Under the pieces are notes generated by a model. The model worked only from the letters and a program-made list of their open reading frames with translations. It ran no database searches and had not been told where the DNA came from. From assembly GCF_003097135.1 (NCBI RefSeq), contig NZ_QEQL01000005.1, forward strand, positions 124,001 through 188,000: a stretch of DNA of 64,000 bases, written 5' to 3'. This document shows, piece after piece, positions 37,115 to 48,294 of this stretch. Every line of letters starts with the position of its first letter. The stretch's first letter is position 1. The position numbers and the translations under genes were made by a program. The stretch comes from Pseudomonas sp. URIL14HWK12:I12 (GTDB taxonomy: Bacteria; Pseudomonadota; Gammaproteobacteria; Pseudomonadales; Pseudomonadaceae).

Positions 37115-40100
37115 TCAGCTCACCCAGGCACGGGCATTGCGGAACATGCGTAGCCAGGCGGCATCTTCGTTCCAGTCGTCGGGGCGCCAGGAGTTCTGCA
37201 CGGCACGGAACACCCGCTCAGGGTGCGGCATCATGATGGTGACACGACCGTCGAGGCTGGTCAGGCCGGTGATACCACGCGGCGAGCCGTTCGGGTTTGC
37301 CGGGTAGCTCTCGGTGACCTTGCCGTGGTTATCGACAAAACGCAGTGCCACGCAGCCGGAAACATCCGCCTCGATCAGCGCCTGCTCGTTGGCGAACTCG
37401 GCGTGGCCCTCACCATGAGCGATGGCGATCGGCATGCGCGAACCGGCCATGCCCTTGAGGAAGATCGAGTTCGACTCCTGCACCTGAACCATGGCCACGC
37501 GCGCTTCGAACTGCTCGGAACGGTTACGCACGAAGTGCGGCCAGAAGTCGCTGCCTGGGATCAATTCGCTGAGGTTGGAGAGCATCTGGCAACCGTTGCA
37601 CACGCCCAGGGTGAACGAGTCGCTGCGCTCGAAGAAGCCCTGGAAGGCGTCACGGGCACGAGCGTTGAACAACGCCGATTTGGCCCAGCCTTCACCCGCC
37701 CCCAGCACGTCCCCGTAAGAGAAGCCGCCACAGGCCACCAGGCCCTTGAATTCGGCGAGGTCGACACGGCCGGCGAGGATATCGCTCATGTGCACGTCGA
37801 CCGCAGCGAAGCCGGCGCGGTCGAAGGCTGCAGCCATCTCGACCTGACCATTGACACCCTGCTCGCGCAGCACCGCCACTTGCGGGCGCACACCGGTCTT
37901 GATGAAGGGCGCGGCAATGTTCTCGTTGACGTCGAAACCCAGCTTGGCGCTCAGGCCCGGGTTGTCTTCCTCGAGCAGTGCGTCGAACTCCTGATCGGCG
38001 CAGTGGGCGTTGTCGCGCAGGCGCTGGATCTGGTAGCTGGTCTCGGCCCACTGGCGCTGCAAGAGGCGGCGCTCACCCTGGTAGACGACGTCGCGGTTGT
38101 AGCGAATGACGACGTGGCCGTTGTTGACCGGCTGGCCAACGACCATCACGCAATCCTCGCCCAGGCCGGCAGCGCTGAACTGAGACAGCACCAGCGGGGT
38201 GGCGTCCTGGCGAACTTGGATGACCGCACCCAGCTCCTCGTTGAACAGCACCTGGGCGATCTCGCCCTCGTGTTGGGCCAGGGTGTCCAGGCGCAGGTCC
38301 AGGCCGCAGTGGCCGGCGAAGGCCATTTCCAATGCCGTGACCAGCAGGCCGCCATCGGAGCGGTCATGGTAAGCGAGCAAGTGGCCGTCCCGGGCCAGGC
38401 CCTGGATGACGGCGAAGAAGGCCTTGAGGTCTTCAGGGTCGTCAACGTCGGGGGCCTGCTGGCCGATCTGGCCGTGCACCTGGGCGAGAATCGAGGCGCC
38501 CATGCGGTCTTTGCCACGGCCCAGGTCGATGAGGATCAGGTCGGTTTCGCCCTTGTCCATTCGCAGCTGAGGGGTGAGCACGTTGCGCACGTCGCTGACC
38601 GGCGCGAAACCGCTGACGATCAGAGACATCGGCGAGGTGACGGTTTTCTCCGTGCCTTGGTCGCTCCAGCGGGTTTTCATGGACATCGAGTCCTTGCCCA
38701 CCGGGATGGTCAGGCCCAGCGCCGGGCATAGCTCCATGCCAACGGCCTTGACGGTGTCGTAGAGGCGCGCATCTTCGCCAGGGTGGCCGGCGGCGGCCAT
38801 CCAGTTGGCGGAGAGCTTGATGTCGGAGAGTTTCTCGATCGGCGCGGCAGCCAGGTTGGTGAGGGTCTCGCCCACGGCCATGCGCCCGGACGCCGGGGCG
38901 TCGAGCAGTGCAAGCGGGGTACGCTCGCCCATGGCCATCGCCTCACCTGTGTAGACGTCGAAGCTGGTAGCGGTAACGGCGCAGTCCCCCACAGGCACCT
39001 GCCACGGGCCGACCATCTGGTCGCGGGCGACCAGGCCGGTGATCGTGCGATCGCCGATCGTGATCAGGAAGCTTTTGCTGGCCACCGCCGGGTGGCGGAG
39101 CACACGTTGCACGCTGTCGGCCAGGTCAAGGCTGCTGGCGTCGAACGCATCGCCCTGCTCCTGCTCGCGCTGCACACTGCGGTGCATGCGCGGCGGCTTG
39201 CCAAGCAGCACTTCCAGCGGCATGTCGACCGGGCTGTTGCCGAAGTGGCTGTCGGTGACGGTCAGGTGCGGCTCTTCGGTCGCCTCGCCCACCACGGCGA
39301 ACGGGCAACGCTCACGCTCGCAGATGGCCTTGAAACGCTCGAAGTTGGCGGCATCCACCGCCAACACGTAGCGCTCCTGGGATTCGTTGCTCCAGATTTC
39401 GTGCGGCGCCATGCCCGGCTCGTCGTTGGGCACGTTGCGCAGCTCGAAACGCCCGCCGCGGCCGCCGTCGTTGACCAACTCGGGGAACGCGTTGGACAGG
39501 CCGCCCGCGCCCACGTCGTGGATGAAGGCGATGGGGTTTTGCTCACCGAGCTGCCAGCAGCGGTCGATGACCTCCTGGCAACGGCGCTCCATCTCGGGGT
39601 TTTCGCGCTGTACAGAGGCGAAGTCCAGGTCGGCGGAGCTTGCGCCGGTGTCGACCGAGGATGCGGCACCGCCGCCCAGGCCGATCAGCATGGCCGGGCC
39701 ACCGAGCACGATGAGCTTGGCACCGACGGTGATCTCGCCCTTCTGCACGTGGTCTTCACGGATGTTGCCCAGGCCGCCAGCGAGCATGATCGGCTTGTGG
39801 TAGCCGCGCACTTCTTCGCCGCGTGGGCTGCCAACAGCCTGCTCGAAGGTACGGAAGTAACCGGTCAGGGCCGGGCGGCCGAATTCGTTATTGAACGCAG
39901 CGCCGCCCAGGGGGCCGTCGATCATGATGTCCAGCGCAGTGACGATGCGCTCGGGCTTGCCGTAGGGCTTTTCCCAAGGCTGCTCGAAACCGGGGATGTT
40001 CAGGTTCGACACGGTAAAGCCGGTGAGGCCTGCCTTGGGCTTGGAGCCACGGCCGGTGGCGCCTTCGTCGCGGATCTCGCCGCCGGAGCCGGTAGATGCA

Positions 40101-41014
40101 CCGGAAAAGGGCGAGATGGCGGTCGGATGGTTATGGGTTTCCACCTTCATCAGGATGTGAACCGGCTCCTGCACCGCGCCGTACTGGCGGGTTTCAGGGT
40201 TGGGATAGAAACGCCCTGCTGTGTGCCCGACGATCACCGAGGCGTTGTCTTTATACGCCGAGAGCACGCCTTCGCTGTGCATCTGGTAGGTGTTCTTGAT
40301 CATGCCGAACAGGCTTTTTTCCTGGGCCTGGCCGTCGATGTCCCAACTGGCGTTGAAGATCTTGTGGCGGCAGTGTTCCGAGTTGGCCTGGGCGAACATC
40401 ATCAGCTCGATGTCGTGCGGGTTGCGCGCCAGGCCCTGGAAAGCATTGACCAGGTAATCGATCTCGTCGTCAGCCAGGGCCAGGCCAAGGCTGGCGTTGG
40501 CCGCTTCCAGGGCAGCACGGCCGCCACCGAGCACGTCGACCGAGGACAACGGCCGGGGCTGGGCATGGCTGAACAGGCTGGCGGCGTCTTCGAGCCGGCC
40601 GACCACGCGCTGGGTCATGCGATCGTGAAGCGCTTGCGCAACCAGCGCGGCGTCGGCCTCGCTGAGCTCACCCTGCACGTAGTAGGCGATGCCTCGTTCC
40701 AGGCGCTGGATCTGGCCCAGGCCGCAGTTGCGGGCGATGTCCGTGGCCTTGCTCGCCCAGGGCGAGATGGTGCCCAAACGCGGCAGCACCAGGAACAGCC
40801 GGCCCGAAGGCTCCTGCACCGGTACGCTGGGCCCGTACTTGAGCAGGCGTGCCAGCACGCCCTGCTGCGCTTCGCCCAGCTCGCCACTGACTTCGGCAAA
40901 GTGTGCAAATTCGGCGTAAACGCCAGTGACAGCGGGGGCCTTCTGGCTCAGTTGCTCGAGTAATTTACCGTGGCGAAAGGCAGAAAGGGCAGGAGCGCCG
41001 CGCAGGATCAGCAT
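37115..41014 (-). CDS. purL: Phosphoribosylformylglycinamidine synthase
   Basis: A 1299-aa single-chain FGAM synthase, the fourth step of purine synthesis. The N-terminal PurS-like domain ([13 protein letters not shown]) precedes two AIRS-like ATP domains ([62 protein letters not shown]). The C-terminal class I glutaminase domain has Cys in [13 protein letters not shown] and the family ending. Length is normal for the large proteobacterial form. A FLARF-like gene is not needed alongside. Confidence 0.97.
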   Translation of the reverse strand: MLILRGAPALSAFRHGKLLEQLSQKAPAVTGVYAEFAHFAEVSGELGEAQQGVLARLLKYGPSVPVQEPSGRLFLVLPRLGTISPWASKATDIARNCGLGQIQRLERGIAYYVQGELSEADAALVAQALHDRMTQRVVGRLEDAASLFSHAQPRPLSSVDVLGGGRAALEAANASLGLALADDEIDYLVNAFQGLARNPHDIELMMFAQANSEHCRHKIFNASWDIDGQAQEKSLFGMIKNTYQMHSEGVLSAYKDNASVIVGHTAGRFYPNPETRQYGAVQEPVHILMKVETHNHPTAISPFSGASTGSGGEIRDEGATGRGSKPKAGLTGFTVSNLNIPGFEQPWEKPYGKPERIVTALDIMIDGPLGGAAFNNEFGRPALTGYFRTFEQAVGSPRGEEVRGYHKPIMLAGGLGNIREDHVQKGEITVGAKLIVLGGPAMLIGLGGGAASSVDTGASSADLDFASVQRENPEMERRCQEVIDRCWQLGEQNPIAFIHDVGAGGLSNAFPELVNDGGRGGRFELRNVPNDEPGMAPHEIWSNESQERYVLAVDAANFERFKAICERERCPFAVVGEATEEPHLTVTDSHFGNSPVDMPLEVLLGKPPRMHRSVQREQEQGDAFDASSLDLADSVQRVLRHPAVASKSFLITIGDRTITGLVARDQMVGPWQVPVGDCAVTATSFDVYTGEAMAMGERTPLALLDAPASGRMAVGETLTNLAAAPIEKLSDIKLSANWMAAAGHPGEDARLYDTVKAVGMELCPALGLTIPVGKDSMSMKTRWSDQGTEKTVTSPMSLIVSGFAPVSDVRNVLTPQLRMDKGETDLILIDLGRGKDRMGASILAQVHGQIGQQAPDVDDPEDLKAFFAVIQGLARDGHLLAYHDRSDGGLLVTALEMAFAGHCGLDLRLDTLAQHEGEIAQVLFNEELGAVIQVRQDATPLVLSQFSAAGLGEDCVMVVGQPVNNGHVVIRYNRDVVYQGERRLLQRQWAETSYQIQRLRDNAHCADQEFDALLEEDNPGLSAKLGFDVNENIAAPFIKTGVRPQVAVLREQGVNGQVEMAAAFDRAGFAAVDVHMSDILAGRVDLAEFKGLVACGGFSYGDVLGAGEGWAKSALFNARARDAFQGFFERSDSFTLGVCNGCQMLSNLSELIPGSDFWPHFVRNRSEQFEARVAMVQVQESNSIFLKGMAGSRMPIAIAHGEGHAEFANEQALIEADVSGCVALRFVDNHGKVTESYPANPNGSPRGITGLTSLDGRVTIMMPHPERVFRAVQNSWRPDDWNEDAAWLRMFRNARAWVS

Positions 41015-41106
41015 CTTCGGAACAGCCTCGGAAGGGGGTGTGCATAGAGGCCGTGCATTCTAGCCTAAACCGTTTGCGCAGGGCACCCGTATACAACAGG
41101 CAATGA

Positions 41107-42654
<1,548 letters not shown>

Positions 42655-42697
42655 CTGGCGTTAACCCGCTAACTCAACCGCCTGCCCTGCCCCGTTC

Positions 42698-42723
42698 ATC
42701 CTCGTAGCCCCCTTTACGAGGAT
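42698..42723 (+). promoter_or_regulatory. Hairpin covering the ribosome site of the toxin-like gene
   Basis: ATCCTCGTA (42698-42706) and TACGAGGAT (42715-42723) form a perfect 9-bp stem with an 8-base loop. The right arm contains the Shine-Dalgarno GAGGA, seven to eleven bases before the ATG at 42730, so translation should be blocked while the stem is closed. Confidence 0.65.
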
Positions 42724-42729
42724 ACCGAA

Positions 42730-45651
42730 ATGATCCTGAATTCCCCCGCACAAACGGCCCTGCACCAACTGGCGGCGGCGGTGGTACCTGCCTGCCCGGA
42801 CCTTCGCCAGCAGGTGCATGATCTCGCCTGCGCCTTCCTGCAGCAGCACGGCATCACCGGCCTGGCGCCTGAAAGCATCCACTGGCATCGCTTCACCGAC
42901 CTGGTAAGCGATGCCAGCGCCTTCAGCGGCTGGGCGCACTACCAGCAGCCTGTGCAATCGCTGAGCCTGGTGCAATTGGTGATGCACCGTTTCAACAGCA
43001 ACGACCAGGACGCCACTGACGACCTCGACACCACCAGCGGCTTCTACACCCAAGGCCCCGGTGCGCAGTGCTATGACAGCAGCAACGAAGTCCAGCTGTT
43101 GCCCAGTACCCTGCTGACCTGGTTGTGGAAGATCGACTTCAAGGCCGACTTTCTGCGCAAGGTGACAGCGTTCTGGGAAAACCATCGCGACCACTACCGC
43201 ATACTGGCCAAGGCACACTTCCTCGGCCAGGTGCTGGAGGAACGCCAGGCTGGCGCGCTCAGCGACGCCGATACACAGTGGCTGCTCAGGGCTGTGGCCA
43301 ACACCGCCAGCGCCCCCTTGACGCTGCCCATGCTCGAACAATCCCAGGCCGCACCTCACGACGCCCGGTTATACCTGCTGCGCATTGGTGATTGTGTTTC
43401 CGCCGATATCCTCTGCGCTGAAACGCCCGCGGGCGAGCATTTCGTCTGGATGCCTGGCGAGGTGAGCCCACTCCAGAAATTCAGCTCGCTCCAGGCGTTG
43501 CACTGGTGGCTGCTGATTCAGAACAAAGACGCCGAACCCCGCGCGCGGTTCATGCTGCATTTTCCGCTGAGCACCTACCAGGAAGGTGCCAGTAGCGGCT
43601 TGAACACGCTGATCGACTTGTTGTATTCGACCTGGGGCCAAGCAGACAGCTCGCTGATCCACCACCCCGAAGACCGGCTGCATGCCGATGCGTTCAGCAC
43701 CTTGGCCGACCGCGCGCGGCTGAGGATGCTCGCCGACGCCCAAACCGTGTTGCACAGCAATGCCGAGCAACGCGAGAAGATGTGGCTGAGCTACCTGGGT
43801 GCCTTCAATCAAGTGTTCGGCCCCATGGCCGCCTTGGACTGGCCGATAGCCTTGGCGGTCGTCGGCGCAGGCCTTGCCAGTGTGGGCTTGAGCATTGACC
43901 AGGCGGTGAACGCCCCCACCCATGCAGAGCGCAAGGCGGCCGTGATCGGCGCGATCATCAACAGCATCGACGTGCTGTTCAATGCCTCCTACCTGTGGGG
44001 GGCATGGGCTGGCGCACCGGTAGCCGAAGGCAATGCAGAGCATCAGCTTGCGCAGCCCCCGCTGCTCGTGGCGGCCGAGCCTGCGCTGCAAACACCACGC
44101 GACCTGCTGCCCGGCCCAGAACATCTGCCACCGGGCCCACTGTACATCGGCGACGATCAGGCCTTGTCGCGATTGCAGGCCAACGTGCTGCTGGATGCGT
44201 ACAGCCCTGCAACCGAAGGGGTGAGCAAAGGCATCTATGCCCTTCCAGATGGCCAGACCTACGCGATGGTAAACGGTGAGGCCTATGCGGTGCGCTATGT
44301 TCGCGAGTTGCACAGCTGGGTGGTCGTCGACCCGTCCAATCCGGCCTCCTTCCACCACAGCGCGCCGCTACGCCTGGCTGCCGACGGGCAATGGGCACTG
44401 GCACCTCGGCCAGGCCTCAAAGGCGGTGGCAGGCTCGACCAACTGCTCCCATGGATTCGCCACCGCAGGCCCGCGCCGGTAGTCCCCCGCGTGACATTGC
44501 CCTACGACCTGCCGGCGGCATACGAATCGGAACTGGCCGATATCATGACCATCCCCGGAGATCGAAGGCTGGAAGGCTACGTCAGCGACCTGCGCAACAG
44601 CTCGGACATCGCGACCGCTTACACTGACGCGCAAGACCGCCTGGCAGCGGACGCCAAGGCGTATCTGACGCCCTCGGCAGCTCGTGCCCACGTCGAATTA
44701 CCGATATTCCCAGCGCATACCTCGCCCAAGCAGATCATTCGCGAGATCTTCACCCGCAGCCGCGGCCTGGTGATCGGCGAAGCACACTGGGCGCGGGCAC
44801 CCAAGCAGTTGTTGGTCGAACAGATGGACCGGTTCGCCAAGGAGGGCGTAGAGACGCTGTATATGGAGCATCTGCTCAGTGATGCCCACCAGGCTGACCT
44901 GGACCACTTCACCCAGACCGGAGACATGCCCGCCAAGCTACGGCGTTACCTGGAGGTGCTGGACCAGGGGCAACGCACCGATCCGAAAGGCCAATACACG
45001 TTCACCGCAGTCATCAAGGCAGCACAGAAGAGCGGCATACGCGTCAGGGCATTGGACTGCGCCGCCAGCTACCGCGTGCACATCAACCCCTTCGACGACT
45101 CACAGACGCTGCGCCAGCAGTTGATGAACTACTACGCGCACCAGGTGATTACCAGCGAACCGGAAGCTGGCAAATGGGTCGCGCTGATGGGTAATTCTCA
45201 CAGTGACAACTATCTGGGCGTGCCTGGGGTGGCAGACTTGGAGGGCGTGCCGAGCATTCGCGCCGAAGACGTGCCGCCCGGTACTCCTGGAGGGTTCAGC
45301 GCCGACCCAGGCAGGTTGGTGCCTCAGGAAAGCGGCCCGGCCATACTGCTCAAGAGCGACCTACGCTTCCGGGCCAGCTACAGCAGCTTGACACCATCGC
45401 GCCTGCCCCCGCCGCTACCGGAGCAGGCACTTGCTCAGCCGGGGCAGTTCATGCTGCTGCAGGATGGCCCGCACTTGCAGATCATCCACCGCAGCCGGGC
45501 GGGCGAGCTTGTCTACACGCCGGTCGAAAAACAGGGGCGCTTCTATACCTTGCAACGCCCACAATGGCCGCAGATCAGCGGGCGGCAGTACGATGGGCTC
45601 GATAATCTGCTGGTGGCGCTGCGGTTGCGCGGGCTGCAACGGGTGCTGTAG
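42730..45651 (+). CDS. Large toxin-like protein with Tiki/ChaN/RRSP-type domain
   Basis: A 973-aa protein resembling Pseudomonas membrane-targeted effector-domain toxins. The N-terminal region (about residues 1-330) fits the dermonecrotic-toxin-like domain found in such proteins. A hydrophobic helical hairpin lies at about 365-430 (PIALAVVGAGLASVGLS). The C-terminal region (about 670-850) has the Tiki/TraB superfamily pattern: Glu684 and His686 in VIGEAHW, Glu713 in LYMEHL and His824 in MGNSHSDN. Order and spacing resemble the Ras/Rap1-cleaving RRSP domain of MARTX toxins, and ChaN. No secretion signal or adjacent immunity gene is seen. It sits between mltF and tadA. Function is inferred from motif order only. 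Confidence 0.7.
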   Translation: MILNSPAQTALHQLAAAVVPACPDLRQQVHDLACAFLQQHGITGLAPESIHWHRFTDLVSDASAFSGWAHYQQPVQSLSLVQLVMHRFNSNDQDATDDLDTTSGFYTQGPGAQCYDSSNEVQLLPSTLLTWLWKIDFKADFLRKVTAFWENHRDHYRILAKAHFLGQVLEERQAGALSDADTQWLLRAVANTASAPLTLPMLEQSQAAPHDARLYLLRIGDCVSADILCAETPAGEHFVWMPGEVSPLQKFSSLQALHWWLLIQNKDAEPRARFMLHFPLSTYQEGASSGLNTLIDLLYSTWGQADSSLIHHPEDRLHADAFSTLADRARLRMLADAQTVLHSNAEQREKMWLSYLGAFNQVFGPMAALDWPIALAVVGAGLASVGLSIDQAVNAPTHAERKAAVIGAIINSIDVLFNASYLWGAWAGAPVAEGNAEHQLAQPPLLVAAEPALQTPRDLLPGPEHLPPGPLYIGDDQALSRLQANVLLDAYSPATEGVSKGIYALPDGQTYAMVNGEAYAVRYVRELHSWVVVDPSNPASFHHSAPLRLAADGQWALAPRPGLKGGGRLDQLLPWIRHRRPAPVVPRVTLPYDLPAAYESELADIMTIPGDRRLEGYVSDLRNSSDIATAYTDAQDRLAADAKAYLTPSAARAHVELPIFPAHTSPKQIIREIFTRSRGLVIGEAHWARAPKQLLVEQMDRFAKEGVETLYMEHLLSDAHQADLDHFTQTGDMPAKLRRYLEVLDQGQRTDPKGQYTFTAVIKAAQKSGIRVRALDCAASYRVHINPFDDSQTLRQQLMNYYAHQVITSEPEAGKWVALMGNSHSDNYLGVPGVADLEGVPSIRAEDVPPGTPGGFSADPGRLVPQESGPAILLKSDLRFRASYSSLTPSRLPPPLPEQALAQPGQFMLLQDGPHLQIIHRSRAGELVYTPVEKQGRFYTLQRPQWPQISGRQYDGLDNLLVALRLRGLQRVL

Positions 45652-45670
45652 CGGCTGAAGGCGGGCAGGC

Positions 45671-46153
45671 CTACGCGCCCTCGCGCCGGCGCTTGAAAAA
45701 CTCGCTGAGCACCTGCCCGCACTGTTCAGCGAGGACGCCGCCTTCAAGCGCCGGGCGATGGTTGAGAAACATCTGGTCGAAGAACCGCCCTTGGCTGTGT
45801 GCGACGCCAGCCTTGGGCTCACTGGCCCCGAACACCACCCTTGCGATACGCGAATGCACGATCAGCCCTGCACACATGCTGCAGGGCTCAAGCGTCACAT
45901 ACAGCGTAGTGCCGGGCAGGCGGTAGTTGCCCAATGCGCTGGCTGCATCACGGATAGCCACCATCTCGGCGTGCGCGCTGGGGTCGCTACGGCTGATCGG
46001 GCAGTTGAAGCCCTTCCCCAACACTTCGCCGTCACGCACCAGCACCGCACCTACCGGCACCTCGCCCAGTGCCGCACCCTCACAGGCAAGCTCCAGAGCA
46101 AGGTGCATGAAGTCGGCATCGCGGGAGCGATCGATGATCAAAGGGCGGCGCAT
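45671..46153 (-). CDS. tadA: tRNA-specific adenosine deaminase TadA
   Basis: A 160-aa zinc deaminase that converts adenosine 34 to inosine in tRNA-Arg(ACG). The active site is SAHAEMVAI (zinc His and catalytic Glu) and LEPCSMCAGLIVHSRI (zinc Cys pair). The N-terminal MHLALELACEGAALGEVPVGAVLV and C-terminal FFKRRREGA are as expected. It runs convergent to the toxin-like gene, which appears inserted between tadA and mltF. Confidence 0.96.
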   Translation of the reverse strand: MRRPLIIDRSRDADFMHLALELACEGAALGEVPVGAVLVRDGEVLGKGFNCPISRSDPSAHAEMVAIRDAASALGNYRLPGTTLYVTLEPCSMCAGLIVHSRIARVVFGASEPKAGVAHSQGRFFDQMFLNHRPALEGGVLAEQCGQVLSEFFKRRREGA

Positions 46154-46201
46154 GTCACTACCTCAATTGGGGAGGCCGCGATTATCCGCCACCCTGCCGA
46201 C

Positions 46202-47266
46202 TCAGGGAATCACTCGCTGCGCCCGCAAGCAAGTGAACAGGTCCAGGAAGCTTGCGCGGGTGTCCCGGTAACCCATGAAGCCCAGGTCGCGGCTCTTGGT
46301 CATGTCGTTCAGGCATTCGATCTCACGGCCCAGGTCCGCATCGGAGTGCCACCAGGAAGCGAGCTTGTCTACGTCGGCCTGCACCAGGCCGTGCTGCTCG
46401 GCCAAGGCTTTCCACTGTGCAGGTGCCTCGGCTTTGAGGCGCGGCTCCAGTGGCATGGGCTGCTCCGGGTAAGGCGCCGCCTCCAGCTCGAAGAACGCCG
46501 CGATCTCACCCCACAGCCAGCGCCAGCGGAACACGTCGCCGTTGACGGTATTGAACGCCTGGTTGCGAGCAGCGGGGGCCAGCGCGGCCCATTCCATCTG
46601 CTCGGCAAGCAAGCCGGCATCGGTGACGTCGGTCAAGCCGTCCCACTGGGTGCGCGAGCCGGGAAACACGAACGGCGCGCCTGTAGCCTTGCACAGCGAG
46701 GCGTAGACGGCCAGCGTCAAGCCCATGTTCATGGCATTGGTGCCCTTGGCCTGGCCGATCATCGAATGCGAGCGGTGCACGCTCCAGCCAAAGCCGTGCT
46801 TCTCGGCTGCAGCGAAGAGGATGTCTTCCAGGGTGTAGTAGAAGTTCGCCGCTGGCAGGCGCGGTTCACTTTCACGGAACGGCGTTTCGGCTCGGCCGGT
46901 GCCGTATTCCTCGAACGAACCCAGATAGTGCTTGGTACCGGTCACCAGTGCCATATGCTGCAACGGCGCCTCAGCCAGGCCCTGGCAGAGGTTTTCCATC
47001 ATCGCACCGTTGGCTTTGACGTTCTCCGCCTCGCTGTCGCGGCGGGTCCAGGTGCAGAAGAACACGTGCGTGATCGGCAAGCCGGTGAGCGCCTGGCGGG
47101 TGCCCTGGGCATCGAGCAGATCGGCCTTGACCGGGATCACACCGTCCTGCGGCACCGGATTGCGCGCCAGCCCGTAGACCGCCCAACCCCGTGCGACCAA
47201 TGTATTGGCCAGGTTGTGGCCGGAAATGCCGGTAACGCCGACGATAAGGGCAGTGCCTTTGCGCAT
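46202..47266 (-). CDS. SDR/PRISE-like NAD(P)-dependent reductase
   Basis: A 354-aa Rossmann-fold protein. The start at 47266 has GGAGAG at good spacing. It opens KGTALIVGVTGISGHNLA, the cofactor site. NFYYTLEDIL and HRSHSMIGQA match the progesterone-5-beta-reductase/iridoid-synthase-like (PRISE) group of atypical short-chain reductases. Such enzymes reduce activated enones; the bacterial substrate is unknown. It is divergent from the LysR regulator, which probably controls it. Confidence 0.82.
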   Translation of the reverse strand: MRKGTALIVGVTGISGHNLANTLVARGWAVYGLARNPVPQDGVIPVKADLLDAQGTRQALTGLPITHVFFCTWTRRDSEAENVKANGAMMENLCQGLAEAPLQHMALVTGTKHYLGSFEEYGTGRAETPFRESEPRLPAANFYYTLEDILFAAAEKHGFGWSVHRSHSMIGQAKGTNAMNMGLTLAVYASLCKATGAPFVFPGSRTQWDGLTDVTDAGLLAEQMEWAALAPAARNQAFNTVNGDVFRWRWLWGEIAAFFELEAAPYPEQPMPLEPRLKAEAPAQWKALAEQHGLVQADVDKLASWWHSDADLGREIECLNDMTKSRDLGFMGYRDTRASFLDLFTCLRAQRVIP

Positions 47267-47373
47267 GGGTGCTCTCCAGATATTCAAAGTAGTGCTACAG
47301 CCTATTGCAGAAAACCCCGCGTATTTCCGCTATAAAGGCAGCAGACTCATGAACTGATTTCACGAATTTTGCC

Positions 47374-48294
47374 ATGAACCCTTCTGAACGCCTCAAAGGC
47401 ATCGATGTTTTCGTGCAGGTCATCCAGGGTGGCAGCTTCGCAGCGGCGGCCGAACGGCTGAACCTAAGCCCTTCGGCAGTGAGCAAAGGCGTCACTCGGC
47501 TGGAACAACGCCTAGGGGTGCAGTTGCTGCGCCGCACGACTCGGCGCCTGGCGCTGACTGACGAAGGCACCGCTTTCTATCACACCTGCATTGCGGTGCT
47601 GGGCGAGTTGGAACAGGCCGAGGTGAACATGCGCCAGCAGGCGCAAGCGCCCGCTGGGCGCGTGCGCATCGACCTCCCCGCCTCGTTCGGCCGCCTTCAC
47701 GTGGTGCCGTTGATCCTGGAGGTCGCAGCACGCTACCCAGCCATGCAAGTGGACATCTCCTTTTCGGATCGCTTCATCGACCCGGTGCAGGAAGAGGTCG
47801 ACCTGCTGGTGCGCGTGGGCGGGCCCGACGCCTGGCCGGCAGCAGTCGGCCACCTCTACCTGGGGGCGCAACGCCAGGTGTTCTGCGCCTCGCCGGGCTA
47901 TTTGGCCGCGCAGGGCTCGCCCCAGAGCGCTGCCGACCTTGCCCAGCACCGCTGCATCTGCTTCCGCCAGGCCGATGGCCAGACCAGCCCCTGGTTGTTC
48001 CGGGGCGAGCAGGTTGGCGATGTGGAGCGCAGCGCAATGCGTGCCAGCGTCATTTTAGGGGACGGCGAAGCGCAGGTCGCTGCCGCGCTGGCGGGCCACG
48101 GTATCGCGCAACTTCCGCTCTGGCTCGTCAACCCGCACCTTGCGGCGGGCACTTTGTGCCTGGTCTTGCCGGGCATGGCGGTCGACGGCCTGCCGATCAA
48201 CCTGGCCTGGCTCAAACGCCGCGAACACCTGCCCAAGGTCCAGGTGTTGCTCGAACACCTGGGCAAGCACCTCAAGGTGCACGGCGGCGGCTGA
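47374..48294 (+). CDS. LysR-family transcriptional regulator
   Basis: A 306-aa regulator. The N-terminal helix-turn-helix is clear (IDVFVQVIQGGSFAAAAERLNLSPSAVSKGVTRLEQRLG), followed by the linker helix and an effector domain (GRVRIDLPASFGRLHVVPLI). It is divergent from the PRISE-like reductase across a 107-bp gap, the usual layout of a LysR regulator with its target. Its stop touches the convergent multicopper oxidase stop with no base between. Confidence 0.9.
   Translation: MNPSERLKGIDVFVQVIQGGSFAAAAERLNLSPSAVSKGVTRLEQRLGVQLLRRTTRRLALTDEGTAFYHTCIAVLGELEQAEVNMRQQAQAPAGRVRIDLPASFGRLHVVPLILEVAARYPAMQVDISFSDRFIDPVQEEVDLLVRVGGPDAWPAAVGHLYLGAQRQVFCASPGYLAAQGSPQSAADLAQHRCICFRQADGQTSPWLFRGEQVGDVERSAMRASVILGDGEAQVAAALAGHGIAQLPLWLVNPHLAAGTLCLVLPGMAVDGLPINLAWLKRREHLPKVQVLLEHLGKHLKVHGGG

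Noticed and set aside
38783..40963. 726-aa open frame on the plus strand opposite purL
   Set aside because: It mirrors purL codons in GC-rich DNA, has no ribosome site and no recognisable domain; purL is complete on the other strand.
45758..47335. 525-aa open frame on the plus strand
   Set aside because: It runs antisense through tadA and the PRISE-like gene and has no domain or ribosome site.
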